Positions 7,494 through 16,350 are shown, counted from the first letter of the stretch. The stretch: DNA of 21,113 bases from Clostridia bacterium (GCA_900763885.1 CAAFLY010000036.1:1-21113), one strand, 5' to 3'. Numbers and translations are program-made. The notes: generated by a model not told the origin, from the sequence alone.

Positions 7494-7520
7494 GGATCGG
7501 TACAGGTACTGTATCGATCC
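7494..7520. repeat. Strong inverted repeat after glyS
   Basis: GGATCGGTACAG (7494-7505) pairs with CTGTATCGATCC (7509-7520) around a 3-nt loop, with one G-U pair. The T-run starts only 7 nt later (GGCACCGGTTTT), so it is a weak terminator at best; a processing or stability hairpin between glyS and the epimerase gene is equally likely. Confidence 0.5.
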
Positions 7521-7558
7521 GGCACCGGTTTTAGCAGATGGAAGGCAAGGAGAACGGT

Positions 7559-8455
7559 ATGTTATACACCATTCAAACTCCCAAATCGAAAGCAGTCGTA
7601 TCCACATACGGCGGCGAAATGCACAGCTATTCCCACATGGACGCGGACGGAGAAAACGCCTATCTCTGGAGCGGCGACCGTCGCTTCTGGGATGAACACG
7701 CACCGGTTCTGTTCCCCGTTGTCTGCACGCCAAAGGATATGAAAATGGCGCACGACGGCGTGGAATACCCGATGATGAAGCACGGCTTTGCATCCACAAG
7801 TGAATTTACCCCCGTTTTGCAGACGCCGGATACCGTTGCCTTCGCCCTGGAGGAGAGCGCGGATTCTCTTGCCATGTTCCCGTTCCGCTTCCGTCTGGAA
7901 AACCGCTATACCGTCACCGACACCGGTTTTTCCGCCGCGTTCACCGTCACCAACCGCGATTCACGCCCCATGACGTACTGCATCGGCGGCCATCCCGGTT
8001 TCCGACTCCCTCTGTACGCCGGAGATCGGTTCAGCGACTATGATCTCGTGTTCACGGACTCGTCCGGCGCGTATGTCACAGGAACGGCAAACGGTCTGAT
8101 GGATCCGAACCTGCCCCATCTCGATAAGATTCACGGCAACGTGATGGCTCTGTCCTACGACACGTTCGGCGGTGATACGCTCATCATCCAGAATCTGCCC
8201 GTCAAGCAGGTCCGTCTGGTCAATCGATATACCGGGCGCGGGATCCTCTTCACCTTCGACGGTCTGGAGGTTTTGGGCCTGTGGACGATGTCCGACGAGC
8301 ACTCGCCGTTTGTCTGCCTGGAGCCATGGAACGGTCTGCCCGCGTCCTCTGATGAAACGACCGACGCCAGAAGCAAAAAATACGCCCGCACGATCACGCC
8401 CGGCAGCTCACATACCGTGAACTACTCCGTCAACGTAATCCCGGGCACTCGATAA
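7559..8455 (+). CDS. Aldose 1-epimerase-like protein (LacX-type galactose mutarotase fold)
   Basis: This 298-residue cytoplasmic protein belongs to the galactose-mutarotase-like fold, whose members interconvert alpha and beta anomers of sugars. Visible family marks are KHGFAS with His75, the second catalytic-type histidine in IGGHPGFRLP (His145) and the likely catalytic base Glu255 in CLEPWNGLP. These fit the LacX-like branch. Start: ATG at 7559 has AAGGAG 6 nt upstream; the longer frame from ATG 7538 lacks a ribosome site. It sits between glyS and rsmA with no sugar-pathway partner, so the substrate cannot be inferred from context. Confidence 0.88.
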   Translation: MLYTIQTPKSKAVVSTYGGEMHSYSHMDADGENAYLWSGDRRFWDEHAPVLFPVVCTPKDMKMAHDGVEYPMMKHGFASTSEFTPVLQTPDTVAFALEESADSLAMFPFRFRLENRYTVTDTGFSAAFTVTNRDSRPMTYCIGGHPGFRLPLYAGDRFSDYDLVFTDSSGAYVTGTANGLMDPNLPHLDKIHGNVMALSYDTFGGDTLIIQNLPVKQVRLVNRYTGRGILFTFDGLEVLGLWTMSDEHSPFVCLEPWNGLPASSDETTDARSKKYARTITPGSSHTVNYSVNVIPGTR

Positions 8456-8476
8456 GCCATATACAGAATCACAAGA

Positions 8477-8521
8477 AAGGGGAAGACTTTCCCGCGGGTC
8501 CGCGATGGGAGTCCTCCCCTT
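8477..8521 (+). terminator. Hairpin after the epimerase gene, possible terminator
   Basis: AAGGGGAAGACT (8477-8488) pairs with AGTCCTCCCCTT (8510-8521) with one A-C mismatch, and an inner CCCGCGG pairs with CCGC/GGG. The stem is long and stable, but only TATTCTAT follows, so termination is probably partial and rsmA may be reached by read-through. No separate promoter was found before rsmA. Confidence 0.5.
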
Positions 8522-8548
8522 ATTCTATCCGCATGAGGAGATACGCCT

Positions 8549-9475
8549 TTGAATCTTTGTAATCCCACCGAAGTCCGCGCGTTGCTCGATCGGTACGGAC
8601 TTGCGCCGAAAAAGGGCTTTGGACAGAACTTTCTCATCCGCTCCGCCGTGCCGATGGAGATCTCCGCTGCCGCACGCCGTCTCGCACCGTCGGACAGGCC
8701 TGCCGGGGTTTTGGAGATCGGTCCCGGCGTCGGCGCGCTGACACAATACCTATGTGCGGATTTCGACCGCGTCGTCTGCGTGGAGATCGACCATGGGCTG
8801 ATCCCGCTGCTCGACTGTGTCTTTGCCGATACGGACAACGTCACCATCGTGGAGGCGGACTTCATGCGGCTCGATCTGCCCGCGTTTCTCACGGAGCATT
8901 TCGGCGATCTGCTCTCATCCGGCGGCACGGTCAGCATCTGCGCGAATCTGCCGTACTACATCACGACCCCCGTGCTCATGAAGATCCTTGAGAGCTGGAA
9001 TCCCCTCGATCCGGTGCCGCTTGCCGGGATCACGATCATGATCCAGCTGGAGGTCGCTCGCCGGATTTGTGCTGCGGAGACGGACAGGGAATACGGCGCG
9101 ATCACGGCGGCTGTTGGACTCAAAGCACACGCGCACAAGGTCTTTGACGTGTCCGCGGGGAATTTCTATCCGGTGCCGAAGGTGGATTCCGCGGTCTGCG
9201 CCATCGTACCGCACGAGGGGATCCGCACCGTGTATCCCGCGCTGCCGGACGATCCCGCCTTTGCCGCCGATTTTGCGAAAACGGTGCCGGAGGTGATCGG
9301 TCTGGCGTTTGGACAGCGGCGCAAAACCCTCACCAATTCGCTGTCCGCACGGTTTCCGAAGGACAAAACCGCCGCCGCGCTCCGTGAAATGGGATTGCGC
9401 GAGGATATTCGCGGGGAAAAGCTGTCCGCCGCCGATTTCTGCGCGCTGACGGCACATCTTCTGAAGGAGGAATGA
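8549..9475 (+). CDS. rsmA: 16S rRNA (adenine-N6,N6) dimethyltransferase RsmA/KsgA
   Basis: This 308-residue enzyme dimethylates two adjacent adenines near the 3' end of 16S rRNA using S-adenosylmethionine, a late step in small-subunit assembly. Motifs: KKGFGQNFLI (21-30), the SAM-binding strand-loop VLEIGPGVGALT (54-65), the acidic VEID (78-81) and the catalytic NLPYY (133-137). The C-terminal region contains FGQRRKTLTNSL, as in the family. The start is TTG at 8549, 8 nt after GAGGAG; no in-frame ATG precedes the conserved N-terminus. The next gene begins 2 nt after its stop and uses a ribosome site inside its end, so the two are translationally linked. The usual neighbour rnmV is absent from this window. 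Confidence 0.96.
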   Translation: MNLCNPTEVRALLDRYGLAPKKGFGQNFLIRSAVPMEISAAARRLAPSDRPAGVLEIGPGVGALTQYLCADFDRVVCVEIDHGLIPLLDCVFADTDNVTIVEADFMRLDLPAFLTEHFGDLLSSGGTVSICANLPYYITTPVLMKILESWNPLDPVPLAGITIMIQLEVARRICAAETDREYGAITAAVGLKAHAHKVFDVSAGNFYPVPKVDSAVCAIVPHEGIRTVYPALPDDPAFAADFAKTVPEVIGLAFGQRRKTLTNSLSARFPKDKTAAALREMGLREDIRGEKLSAADFCALTAHLLKEE

Positions 9476-9477
9476 CC

Positions 9478-11589
9478 ATGCTGCAGCTTGTCCGACTGTC
9501 GCCGGAATACCGCGCGCAGCTGAACGAACTCATGGACGAATGGAGCGTCGAGGGCGACTCCATCGTGCCGTGGGCGATCCGCAAAAACGACTACCACGAT
9601 TTCGATGCGTATCTCGCCGGACTGGAGATCGAAAAGCCGCGGGACGGAAAGGTCCCTGACACGGTCTACTTCTGTCTGGATACCGAAAAGAACCGCTTTG
9701 TCGGCGCCGTCAACATCCGCCACTACCTGAACGATCCTCTCATGCGCTGCGGCGGACACATTGGCGACGGCATCCGTCCCAGTATGCGCGGGCGCGGACT
9801 CGGCACAAAAATGATCGCGCTTGCCCTTGCCAAATGCCGAGAGATGGGGATCGAACGGGTGCTGATGGTATGCGACGCAAACAATCCGGCGTCTGCGCAC
9901 ACGATCCGGAAAAACGGCGGGATTTTGGAAAACCGGACCGACGAGAAGGGCGAGGAGATCGAGCGGTACTGGATCGATCTCACCGGAGGCGGCCGCGAGA
10001 TCGTTTCGTTCACGAATTTCTACACCTCCATGAACGACGACGCGGTGACCGCCCTAAGGAGTGCGTCCGCGTATCTCAGAGCGCATCCGAACACCGATTT
10101 TATGATCCCGGCGGAGGCGTATCGGATCACCACACCCCTTGCGCGAGAGGCGATGGCACACGTACTCTCCGGCGATTGGGGCGAAAATCCGCAGCGGGTG
10201 ATGTTTTCCCCGCGGTATCGATACGACAGCGGCTTCTCTCTTGCCGGACAGCGCGGCACCGCGGTCTATGCCGAGCACGCCGTATTTATGGTGGACGGAT
10301 TCATGGAGCCTGTGACCGTCGCGGACTGTGAGAATGTGCGGCTTCAAGGGCTGACGATCGATCATCTGCGCAAGCCGTACGCGTTCGGCACGGTGGAATC
10401 GCTGGCAGAGCCCGTGGACGGTTGGCGCGACTGTGTGATCCGTCTGGACGACGCGTGTCCGATCACGGATAAGACGCCGATCCGCCTGCGCTGGGCCTTC
10501 TTCGACCCTGAGACAGCCGCCAATCGATACGCAGCGGCGGATTCCCCGACGTACACGGATCCATATCACATCAGAACCCGCGTACAGGGCGATGTGGTGC
10601 GGCTGGGCGACGCGTTCTGCACGGTTCACACCTTCCACGCACGGCCGGCCATTCTCATCGAACGGGCGAAAAACGTGCGTCTGAAGGGCGTGACGATCCA
10701 CAGTCAGCCGGGCATGGGCATTGTCGGCAACCGGAGCGAGGATGTGGTGATCGAAGCGCTGTCTGTGGTGCCGTCCCCGGGGCAATTCTGGTCCACGAAC
10801 ACGGACGCCACGCATTTTACCGCCATGAAGGGTCTGCTCCGCTTCGCGCACTGCCGCTTCTCCCACCATGGCGATGACGCAACGAATGTCCACGGGTATT
10901 ATCAGGCCGTTGTGGGCGTCTGCGGCGGAAACACCTATCTCCTGCAGGAAAAAACACCGGACGGCACCCATGCGCAGACCCTCGATTATCCTGATACAGG
11001 CGACACGATAGAGGTTTCGCGCATCGATTCGATGGAGGTCGTGGACACGCTGACCGTTGTCTCCTGCACACCGATGGCGGACGCGTGGATGTGCCGCGTG
11101 ACATTCGACCATGCGCTGCCGGAGAATACGGACGGTCTGATTTTGGCCGATATTACGAGACTGCCGCGCGTGGAATTCACGGACTGCTCCGTTGCCCATC
11201 ATTTTGCCCGGAGCGTGCTCTTGAAAAACCGCGATTCCTTAGTGGAGAACTGCACGTTCCATCGCGCACAGGGGCCCGCCGTGGTTGCCGCCGCGGAAGC
11301 GTACTGGTATGAGGGCGTTTGTCCCGCGAATCTCACGGTGCGCGGCTGTCGGATCACGGATTGCGGCGCATGGGGCGAGGCTGCCGGCGTCGTTGTGAAG
11401 GCGGACTGCGATCACCCGACAGGACAGCCGATCCGCGGCGTCACCATCACGGACAACGAGATCACGGCACACGCTGCGCACGCCATATTTGTACGCAATA
11501 CCGACGGCGTCACGATCTGCGACAACCGGATGCACGTGTCGGACGCGCCCGTGGTGATTGAGGACTGCACGCACGTGACCGCGGAATAA
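9478..11589 (+). CDS. Fusion protein: GNAT acetyltransferase plus GH110-like right-handed beta-helix
   Basis: This is one uninterrupted 703-residue polypeptide. Residues about 1-168 are a GNAT acetyltransferase with the acetyl-CoA loop in RPSMRGRGLGTKM (100-112) and a following NPASAHTIRKNGG segment. From about 178 on lies a right-handed beta-helix with repeated strand-turn units (NVRLQGLTID, NVRLKGVTIH, DVVIEAL, NLTVRGCRIT, GVTITDNEI, GVTICDNRM). The likely active site is STNTDATHF (Asp443) plus HHGDDATNVHG (Asp466, Asp467). This arrangement resembles GH110 exo-alpha-1,3-galactosidases, which use a cluster of Asp residues (family knowledge, from memory). There is no signal peptide, so unlike most such glycosidases it should be cytoplasmic. 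Start: ATG 9478 is 7 nt after AAGGAGG; ATG 9472 is too close to it. A hydrolase, lyase or sugar-binding role for the helix all remain possible. Confidence 0.85.
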   Translation: MLQLVRLSPEYRAQLNELMDEWSVEGDSIVPWAIRKNDYHDFDAYLAGLEIEKPRDGKVPDTVYFCLDTEKNRFVGAVNIRHYLNDPLMRCGGHIGDGIRPSMRGRGLGTKMIALALAKCREMGIERVLMVCDANNPASAHTIRKNGGILENRTDEKGEEIERYWIDLTGGGREIVSFTNFYTSMNDDAVTALRSASAYLRAHPNTDFMIPAEAYRITTPLAREAMAHVLSGDWGENPQRVMFSPRYRYDSGFSLAGQRGTAVYAEHAVFMVDGFMEPVTVADCENVRLQGLTIDHLRKPYAFGTVESLAEPVDGWRDCVIRLDDACPITDKTPIRLRWAFFDPETAANRYAAADSPTYTDPYHIRTRVQGDVVRLGDAFCTVHTFHARPAILIERAKNVRLKGVTIHSQPGMGIVGNRSEDVVIEALSVVPSPGQFWSTNTDATHFTAMKGLLRFAHCRFSHHGDDATNVHGYYQAVVGVCGGNTYLLQEKTPDGTHAQTLDYPDTGDTIEVSRIDSMEVVDTLTVVSCTPMADAWMCRVTFDHALPENTDGLILADITRLPRVEFTDCSVAHHFARSVLLKNRDSLVENCTFHRAQGPAVVAAAEAYWYEGVCPANLTVRGCRITDCGAWGEAAGVVVKADCDHPTGQPIRGVTITDNEITAHAAHAIFVRNTDGVTICDNRMHVSDAPVVIEDCTHVTAE

Positions 11590-11601
11590 TGGGAGGAGCA
11601 T

Positions 11602-12468
11602 ATGATCTACCTGCGCTGCTTTACGATTCCCAGCCGTTCCCGTGAGGAAGCTCGCTTGTTCTGCAACGACTACCCGTTCGGTGTATTCCCGCGGATCGGT
11701 CTGCACACGATCGATTTTTCCGACGTGACCGTACTCTGCGGCGGCAACGGCACCGGGAAAACGACACTGCTCAACGTGATCGCCGAAACACTCCGGCTGC
11801 CGCGGCTGGGACTGTTCAACACAAGCGAAGCGTTTGGCAGCTATGTGCGTATGTGCGACGCCGAGGTGTATCACGACCGGATCCCGCCGGACAGCGCCAT
11901 GTTCACGAGCGACGATGTATTCGCGGAAATCATCGATCGGCGCGCGGTGAATCAGGAGATCGGTGAGAAGCGCGCGGTCTCCGCGAACGAATACGACAGA
12001 GAAATAGCGGCGGATCAGGCAGGAGAGCTTGTGCAGTTTCGCTCCATGGCGGATTATGACGCGCTGGACAGACGGGTGCGCGCAAGACGGAAATCCCGCA
12101 GCCAATATGTGAACGAGGACGGCGGGACCTATCATGCCGTGGACTCCAACGGACAGCACGCGCTCGCCTTTTATAAGGCGCATTTTCAGGAGAACGCGCT
12201 CTACCTCCTCGATGAGCCGGAGAACAGTCTTTCCCCGGTCTATCAGGCGGAGCTTGCCTCATGGATCACGGACTGCGCGCGGTTTTTCGGCTGTCAGTTC
12301 GTGATCGCGACGCACAGTCCGTTTTTCATCTCCCTGCCGCACGCCGCCGTGTACGATTTTGACACGTATCCGGTGGAGGTGCGCCCCTGGTGGGAAAACC
12401 GGAATATGCAGACGTATTACGCGCTGTTTCGGGATAACCGGGAGCGGTTTGAGGGAACCGGCGAATAA
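11602..12468 (+). CDS. ABC/AAA-type ATPase, stand-alone (COG3910-like)
   Basis: This is a 288-residue cytoplasmic ATPase with a complete ABC-class nucleotide site: Walker A GGNGTGKT (47-54), a signature-like SNGQHAL (182-188), Walker B ALYLLDEPENSL (199-210, Glu205) and the switch ATHSPFF (His238). About 110 residues of charged sequence lie between Walker A and the signature, shorter than the coiled-coil arms of SMC/Rad50. No membrane segment or permease partner is present, so it is not a typical transporter subunit. It resembles the small predicted ATPases of COG3910, whose role is not established. Start: ATG 12 nt after the fusion gene, with GGGAGGAG in front, so it is probably in the rsmA operon. 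It ends at a terminator. Confidence 0.85.
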   Translation: MIYLRCFTIPSRSREEARLFCNDYPFGVFPRIGLHTIDFSDVTVLCGGNGTGKTTLLNVIAETLRLPRLGLFNTSEAFGSYVRMCDAEVYHDRIPPDSAMFTSDDVFAEIIDRRAVNQEIGEKRAVSANEYDREIAADQAGELVQFRSMADYDALDRRVRARRKSRSQYVNEDGGTYHAVDSNGQHALAFYKAHFQENALYLLDEPENSLSPVYQAELASWITDCARFFGCQFVIATHSPFFISLPHAAVYDFDTYPVEVRPWWENRNMQTYYALFRDNRERFEGTGE

Positions 12469-12477
12469 GCGAAAAGG

Positions 12478-12508
12478 CGCGGCGGAGCCATTCCGATCCG
12501 CGTTTTTT
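12478..12508 (+). terminator. Rho-independent terminator after the ATPase gene
   Basis: CGCGG-CGGA-GCCAT-TCCG-(AT)-CCGCG forms a stem with a 2-nt bulge, followed by TTTTTT. It ends the rightward rsmA group 9 nt after the ATPase stop codon. The 12509-12610 stretch between this and the opposing terminator holds nothing I can support as a gene. Confidence 0.88.
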
Positions 12509-12610
12509 CATGGACGCGCCGCATATATCGGTCTATGGCGCGGAAGGGCCCGATTGTATGACTCTTTGGCGCAAAAAGGGCTGGAATCCGTGTTTTCTGC
12601 AGTATGACGC

Positions 12611-12653
12611 ACAAAAAGCCGATGCACCCCATAAGCGGAGTACACCAGCTTTT
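12611..12653 (-). terminator. Rho-independent terminator of nifJ
   Basis: On the minus strand AAAGC..GTGTACTCC pairs with GGGGTGCAT..GCTTT around a 6-nt GCTTAT loop, with several G-U pairs and a 2-nt internal loop, followed by a T-run. It lies 36 nt after the nifJ stop codon. Together with the 12478-12508 terminator it separates convergent genes. Confidence 0.78.
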
Positions 12654-12688
12654 GTTATGCGGTTTTGGGCGAACCCGTCACGCGGGGA

Positions 12689-15600
12689 TTATTCGTACAG
12701 CTTGCCGTACTTGGTGAGCCGTTCGAACTTCGCCTTTGCGTTTTCGGCAGCTTCCTCGAAGAGCTTTGCGGCGCGTTCCGGATTTGCCTGCGCGAGACGG
12801 TTGTAACGGTTCTCGTTCTTGATGAAGTCGATGTAGTTAGCGGTCGGCTCCTTGCAGTCGAGGATGAAGGGATTCTTGCCCTCGGCCTTGAGTGCCGGAT
12901 TGAACCGGAACATCTGCCAGTAACCAGCCTCAACCGCCTTCTTCATCTCAAGCTGGCAGTTTGCCATCGTGCCCTTGATGCCGTGCATTTCGCAGGGTGC
13001 GTAGCCGATGACGATGGACGGACCGTGGTATGCTTCCGCTTCGGTCAGAGCCTTCAGGAGCTGGTTCATGTCCGCGCCCATAGCGACCTGTGCCACATAT
13101 ACGTAGCCGTAGGACATAGCGATCTCCGCGAGGTTCTTCTTGCCGATCGCCTTACCTGCCGCCGCGAACTGTGCGACCTGGCCGATGTTGGAGGCCTTGG
13201 AAGCCTGTCCGCCGGTGTTGGAGTATACCTCGGTGTCGAAGACCATAATGTTGACGTCTTCACCGGAAGCGATGACGTGGTCCAGACCGCCGAAGCCGAT
13301 GTCGTATGCCCAGCCGTCGCCGCCGAAGATCCAGATGGACTTCTTTGCGAGGTAGGTCTTTTCCGCAAGCACCTCGGGAGCGATCGGACATCCGGCTGCT
13401 GCTGCCTTTTCAAGCTCCGGAATCAGAGCCTTGGTAGCGGCGTCGTTTGCCTTACCGTCGTCCTTGGTGTCGAGATATGCCTTTGCGGCTGCCTTGAAGG
13501 AATCGGACGCCTTGTCGGAGGCTGCCATTTCCTCGATCTTTGCGATCATGCGGTTGCGGATCGTCTTCTGACCGAGATAGATACCGAGGCCGTGCTCCGC
13601 GTTGTCCTCAAACAGGGAGTTTGCCCATGCCGGACCGTGACCGGATTCGTTGTTGACGGTATACGGCGTAGCGGGAGCGGAACCACCCCAGATGGAGGAG
13701 CATCCGGTCGCGTTGGAGATATACATTCTTTCGCCGAAGAGCTGGGTGATCAGGCGAGCGTAAGAGGTCTCGGCACAGCCTGCGCAGGATCCGGAGAACT
13801 CGAGCAGCGGCTGCTTGAACTGGCTGCCCTTTACGGTTGTATTGATGAGCTCCGGCTTCTCGGAAACATTGGCGACTGCGTAATCAAACGGAGCCTGCTG
13901 TGCTTCCTGGGTCTCCTGGAGCACCATGCGGATCGCCTTCTTGTCGGTGCCGTCCTTTTCTGCCTTAGCGGTGACAGGGCAGGCCTTGACGCAGAGGGTA
14001 CAACCCATGCAGTCGAGGGGAGATACTGCCATCGAGAACTTGTAGTTCGTCTTGACAACCGGCTTTGCGGCAAACTTGGTAGCGGCAGGCGCGTTGGCTG
14101 CCTCTTCCTCGGTCATAGCGAACGGACGGATGGCGGCGTGCGGGCAAACGAATGCGCAGTTGTTGCACTGGATGCAGTTTTCCGGGATCCATTCGGGTAC
14201 ATACACAGCCACACCGCGCTTTTCGGCAGCGGCAGCGCCCTGCGGGAAGGTACCGTCCACGTAGTCGGAGAACGCGGATACAGGGAGCTTGTCGCCTGCC
14301 ATAGCGTCCACGGGATCTACGATGGTGTTGACGAACTTGACGAGATCGGCTCTCTTACCGGTGAATTCCGGCTTCGGAGCGTCTTCACCGACATTCTTCC
14401 ATGCTTCCGGGATCGCGATCTTCACAGCGGCATCCGCGCCTGCATCGATGGCGGCATAGTTGAGGTCAACCATAGCTTGACCCTTCTTGATGTAGGACTT
14501 GTACGCCATCTTCTTCATATATTCAATGGCTTCGTCCTTCGGCAGGATGTTGGCGAGCGCGAAGAAGGCGGACTGAAGAACGGTATTCTTTACCTTGGCG
14601 TTGCCGATCTGCTTGGATGCGATCGTGGTAGCGTCGATGGTATAGAAGTTGATGTTGTTGTTTGCGAGGTAGGACTTCACATGGTTCGGCAGATGTTCTT
14701 CCAGCGCCGCCATATCCCAGGAGCAGTCGAGGAGGAACGTGCCGCCGGGCTTGATGTCGCTGACCATGTCGTACTTATGGAGGTAGGACTGGTTGTGGCA
14801 GGCAACGAAGTCGGCTTTATTGATGTAGTACGGGCTCTTGATGGGCTTATCACCGAAGCGCAGGTGGGAAATGGTGATACCGCCGGTCTTCTTGGAGTCG
14901 TACTGGAAGTATGCCTGGATGTACTTATCGGTGTGGTCGCCGATGATCTTGATGGAGTTCTTGTTTGCGCCAACGGTGCCGTCGCCGCCCAGACCCCAGA
15001 ACTTACAGGCGATCGTGCCCTTGGCAGCGGTATCCGGTGCCGGATGCTCGGTCAGGGAGTGACCGGTCACGTCGTCCACGATGCCGATGGTGAAGCCGTT
15101 CTTCGGGGATTCGTCCGCGAGGTTCTCGTATACGGCGAAGATGGACTGCGGCGGGGTATCCTTGGAGCCGAGACCGTAACGGCCGCCTACGACCTTGATG
15201 TCGGTTCTGCCGGTGGTGGTCAGCGCGGTAACCACGTCGAGGTACAGCGGTTCGCCGAGGGAACCAGGTTCCTTGGTTCTGTCAAGCACCGCGATCTTCT
15301 TACAGGTTGCGGGGATGGCCTCGGAGAGCTTTTCCGCAACGAACGGACGGTACAGACGGACCTTGACAAGACCGACCTTTTCGCCCTGTGCGAGCATGTA
15401 GTCGATGACTTCCTCAGCAACGTCGCATACGGAGCCCATCGCCACGATCACGCGCTCTGCGTCCGGTGCGCCGTAGTAGTTGAACAGCTTATAATCGGTG
15501 CCGATCTTGGCGTTGACCTTGTCCATGTATTCTTCCACGATGGCCGGGAACGCTTCATAGTAGCGGTTGCAGGCTTCTCTGTGCTGGAAGAAGATGTCGC

Positions 15601-16264
15601 CGTTTTCCGCGGAGCCGCGCAGTACGGGATGCTCCGGGTTGAGGGAACGGGCACGGAACGCTGCAATAGCGTCGCGATCGACCATTTCCTTCAGATCGTC
15701 GTAGTCCCAGACCTCAATCTTCTGGATCTCATGAGAGGTACGGAAGCCGTCGAAGAAGTTGAGCACCGGAACGCGGCCCTTAATGGTAGCGAGATGGGCT
15801 ACGGCGCCGAGGTCCATAACCTCCTGCGGGTTCGATTCCGCCATCATCGCGAAACCGGTCTGACGGCAGGCGTATACGTCGGAGTGATCGCCGAAGATGT
15901 TCAGCGCGTGAGAAGCGACGCAGCGCGCGGATACATGGATCACGCACGGCAGCAGCTCACCGGCGATTTTATACATATTGGGGATCATCAGAAGAAGACC
16001 CTGCGATGCGGTGTAGGTAGTCGTCAGTGCACCAGCCGCGAGAGAACCGTGAACGGCACCGGCAGCGCCTGCTTCAGACTGCATTTCGATCACCTTTACG
16101 GTGTCTCCCATGATGTTCTTCAGACCGCCGGCAGACCAGGTATCGGTCACGTCAGCCATGACAGAAGACGGGGTAATGGGGTAGATGGCAGCAACTTCCG
16201 TAAACGCATAAGACGCGTGGGCGGCCGCTGTGTTACCATCCATGGACAGCTTTTTTCTTGCCAT
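12689..16264 (-). CDS. nifJ: Pyruvate:ferredoxin (flavodoxin) oxidoreductase, single-chain
   Basis: This 1191-residue enzyme oxidises pyruvate with CoA to acetyl-CoA and CO2 and passes electrons to ferredoxin or flavodoxin; it is central to clostridial fermentation. Domains in order: pyruvate/TPP domain with YPITPSS (28-34); CoA-binding domain II; gamma domain with FWGLGGDGTVGANK (422-435); EKR region; a two-cluster ferredoxin domain with CIQCNNCAFVCP (697-708) and CMGCTLCVKACP (752-763); and the TPP domain with SCAGCAETSYARL (826-838), GGDGWAYDIG (981-990) and DTEVYSNTGGQAS (1010-1022). Cluster-ligating CAGC and a later Cys are present. Start: ATG at 16264 has GGAGGA 9 nt upstream; the open frame extends 48 codons further through the promoter region. 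It is monocistronic with its own promoter and terminator. Confidence 0.98.
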   Translation of the reverse strand: MARKKLSMDGNTAAAHASYAFTEVAAIYPITPSSVMADVTDTWSAGGLKNIMGDTVKVIEMQSEAGAAGAVHGSLAAGALTTTYTASQGLLLMIPNMYKIAGELLPCVIHVSARCVASHALNIFGDHSDVYACRQTGFAMMAESNPQEVMDLGAVAHLATIKGRVPVLNFFDGFRTSHEIQKIEVWDYDDLKEMVDRDAIAAFRARSLNPEHPVLRGSAENGDIFFQHREACNRYYEAFPAIVEEYMDKVNAKIGTDYKLFNYYGAPDAERVIVAMGSVCDVAEEVIDYMLAQGEKVGLVKVRLYRPFVAEKLSEAIPATCKKIAVLDRTKEPGSLGEPLYLDVVTALTTTGRTDIKVVGGRYGLGSKDTPPQSIFAVYENLADESPKNGFTIGIVDDVTGHSLTEHPAPDTAAKGTIACKFWGLGGDGTVGANKNSIKIIGDHTDKYIQAYFQYDSKKTGGITISHLRFGDKPIKSPYYINKADFVACHNQSYLHKYDMVSDIKPGGTFLLDCSWDMAALEEHLPNHVKSYLANNNINFYTIDATTIASKQIGNAKVKNTVLQSAFFALANILPKDEAIEYMKKMAYKSYIKKGQAMVDLNYAAIDAGADAAVKIAIPEAWKNVGEDAPKPEFTGKRADLVKFVNTIVDPVDAMAGDKLPVSAFSDYVDGTFPQGAAAAEKRGVAVYVPEWIPENCIQCNNCAFVCPHAAIRPFAMTEEEAANAPAATKFAAKPVVKTNYKFSMAVSPLDCMGCTLCVKACPVTAKAEKDGTDKKAIRMVLQETQEAQQAPFDYAVANVSEKPELINTTVKGSQFKQPLLEFSGSCAGCAETSYARLITQLFGERMYISNATGCSSIWGGSAPATPYTVNNESGHGPAWANSLFEDNAEHGLGIYLGQKTIRNRMIAKIEEMAASDKASDSFKAAAKAYLDTKDDGKANDAATKALIPELEKAAAAGCPIAPEVLAEKTYLAKKSIWIFGGDGWAYDIGFGGLDHVIASGEDVNIMVFDTEVYSNTGGQASKASNIGQVAQFAAAGKAIGKKNLAEIAMSYGYVYVAQVAMGADMNQLLKALTEAEAYHGPSIVIGYAPCEMHGIKGTMANCQLEMKKAVEAGYWQMFRFNPALKAEGKNPFILDCKEPTANYIDFIKNENRYNRLAQANPERAAKLFEEAAENAKAKFERLTKYGKLYE

Positions 16265-16323
16265 GTGATAATATCCTCCATATAGTGAAATAACAGTTTC
16301 AGGTAAAAGTATCGTGCAGGACC

Positions 16324-16350
16324 TTCTCCGCGGAGAAAGTGGTGCCACCA
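16324..16350 (-). promoter_or_regulatory. nifJ leader hairpin with T-box-like bulge
   Basis: About 10 nt after the predicted start, the minus strand reads TGGTGGCACCAC followed by a hairpin whose inner part is the perfect palindrome TTCTCCGCGGAGAA (16324-16337). ACTTTCTC pairs with GAGAAGGT, and beyond a 7-nt bulge TGGCACC (16341-16347) a GG can pair with CC. The same region read as DNA is a palindrome TGGTG-C-CACCA (16340-16350). The bulge resembles the T-box antiterminator bulge, but no stem I or T-rich terminator is present. Its role is unknown. Confidence 0.4.

Noticed and set aside
4780..7525. Long antisense frames opposite the LCP-like gene and glyS (about 417 and 469 codons)
   Set aside because: Same cause: codon bias leaves few stops on the opposite strand. 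No ribosome sites or motifs support them.
12510..12806. A small rightward gene between the convergent terminators
   Set aside because: It crosses the nifJ terminator and the end of nifJ and has no ribosome site or known similarity.
12665..16285. A 1206-codon open frame on the plus strand, opposite nifJ
   Set aside because: It is the antisense shadow of a GC-biased gene. The minus-strand protein carries all family motifs, while the plus-strand translation shows no recognisable domain and is Val/Gly/Asp/Leu rich.
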